In this document: piece after piece, positions 63,315-64,000 of the stretch | How positions within the stretch are numbered: the stretch's first letter is position 1 | Layout of the letters: every line of letters begins with the position of its first letter | Assembly (NCBI RefSeq): GCF_009728485.1 | Contig: NZ_VVIQ01000003.1 | Span: forward strand, 62,001 to 126,000 | DNA: 64,000 nt | From: Prevotella vespertina | GTDB taxonomy: Bacteria; Bacteroidota; Bacteroidia; Bacteroidales; Bacteroidaceae | Direction of reading: 5' to 3' | Translations under genes and position numbers: made by a program | The notes under the pieces: model-generated | Told to the model about the DNA's origin: nothing | Seen by the model: the letters and a program-made list of their open reading frames with translations, nothing else | Databases searched by the model: none

Positions 63315-64000
63315 ATGCTGATGAACGCAATAGAAGTAAACCAAGTATCTAAGCGATACGGCAAAGTACAGGCATTACAAGACGTCAGCTTTTCCGTAAG
63401 GAAAGGTGAGCTCTTCGGTGTTATCGGCCCAGATGGTGCAGGTAAGACATCACTCTATCGCATTCTCTGTTCTTTGCTCCTTCCTAACGAAGGCTCCGTA
63501 AGGGTTGAGGGGTACGATGTCATACAAGAAATGAAGGAGGTAAGAAAGCGGGTTGGATATATGCCTGGGAAGTTCTCACTCTATCAAGACTTAACAGTAG
63601 AGGAGAACCTCCACTTTTTTGCGACGCTCTTTGGTACCACAGTTGAGGAGAACTACGATGCTATCAAGGCTATCTATTCGCAGATAGAACCCTTCAAAGA
63701 CCGCAAAGCTGGGGCATTATCGGGTGGTATGAAGCAGAAGTTAGCTCTCTGCTGTGCTCTTGTTCATAAGCCGAGTGTCCTCTTCTTGGACGAGCCGACA
63801 ACGGGTGTCGACCCTGTTAGCCGTAAGGAGTTATGGGACATACTCTCCCTACTAAAAGAGCGAGAGATTACCATCGTAGCCTCCACGCCTTATCTTGATG
63901 AGGTGAGACGCTGTGAACGGGTGGCTTTCCTATCGGAAGGCAAGATAAGAGGTATTGGTTCGCCAGAGAAGATACTCCATGAATTTAGCGACATATTTAG
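63315..64000 (+). CDS. ABC transporter ATP-binding protein, cut off by the window end
   Basis: A frame open to the end of the window (about 228 codons). From MNAIEVNQVSKRYGK it shows Walker A GPDGAGKTS near residue 40, the signature LSGGMKQKLALCCALVHKP near 135 and Walker B VLFLDEPTTGVDP near 155. Two ATGs, 63315 and 63321, are possible. It likely drives an export pump with the adaptor and TolC genes just upstream; the permease would lie beyond the window. Confidence 0.93.
   Translation, partial: MLMNAIEVNQVSKRYGKVQALQDVSFSVRKGELFGVIGPDGAGKTSLYRILCSLLLPNEGSVRVEGYDVIQEMKEVRKRVGYMPGKFSLYQDLTVEENLHFFATLFGTTVEENYDAIKAIYSQIEPFKDRKAGALSGGMKQKLALCCALVHKPSVLFLDEPTTGVDPVSRKELWDILSLLKEREITIVASTPYLDEVRRCERVAFLSEGKIRGIGSPEKILHEFSDIF

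Overview
The window looks like a chromosomal segment of an oral-type Prevotella or a close relative (Bacteroidota). The evidence is a SusC/SusD pair, an HU protein with the Bacteroidota HU-HIG domain, a fimbrillin-type lipoprotein, DUF4827, DUF2023 and DUF6078 proteins, an LptE of the Bacteroidota type, and many promoters with the Bacteroidota -7 box TAnnTTTG. Genus assignment is inference from these features; I could not run a search.

Layout. 0-6.7 kb is housekeeping: a CDF cation exporter, an MGMT-like protein, glutathione peroxidase, a DUF6078 protein, rlmN, pdxA and a UPF0104-type membrane protein. 6.8-9.6 kb is a compact three-gene set: a calcineurin-like phosphoesterase, a protein carrying an apparent PD-(D/E)XK nuclease site, and a beta-CASP metallo-beta-lactamase. 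10.1-27.3 kb is an accessory island bounded by a 56-bp inverted repeat. It holds four 5'-truncated YD-repeat (RHS) genes with nearly identical cores but four unrelated C-terminal tips. Each is followed within 0-6 bp, or with a 4-bp overlap, by a small membrane, secreted or lipoprotein gene, the expected arrangement for a polymorphic toxin with its immunity protein. Orphan small genes, YD debris, a MITE-like inverted-repeat element and two families of duplicated promoter segments lie between the cassettes.

27.4-30.6 kb is an AAA+ regulator, lptE, a TPR-like gene, secG and tRNA-His. 31.2-38.5 kb is susD, susC, glmM and a DUF4827 lipoprotein. 38.7-47.5 kb looks like an iron/haem region: two TonB-dependent receptors, an AmpG/RhtX-like MFS permease, protoporphyrinogen oxidase and HemN. 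The first receptor gene and hemN share a 16-bp palindrome and spacer ahead of the same -7 box, which suggests one regulator. 47.6-56.4 kb is MgtC, a GNAT enzyme, glutamine synthetase, a nitroreductase, a UDP-glucose dehydrogenase, DUF2023, flavodoxin and a secreted subtilase. 57-59.6 kb is HU and a fimbrillin operon whose leader contains an 18-unit TG tract, a candidate phase-variation switch. 60-64 kb is an AraC regulator divergent from a TolC/HlyD/ABC efflux operon that runs off the end.

The most unusual pattern crosses the whole window. At least ten intergenic spots carry short arrays of 12-17 bp palindromes repeated every 22 (sometimes 23) bp. The palindrome differs from array to array, yet the period is constant. 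I know of no named element with this form. Together with the promoter-carrying RHS cassette island it is the strongest candidate for something undescribed.
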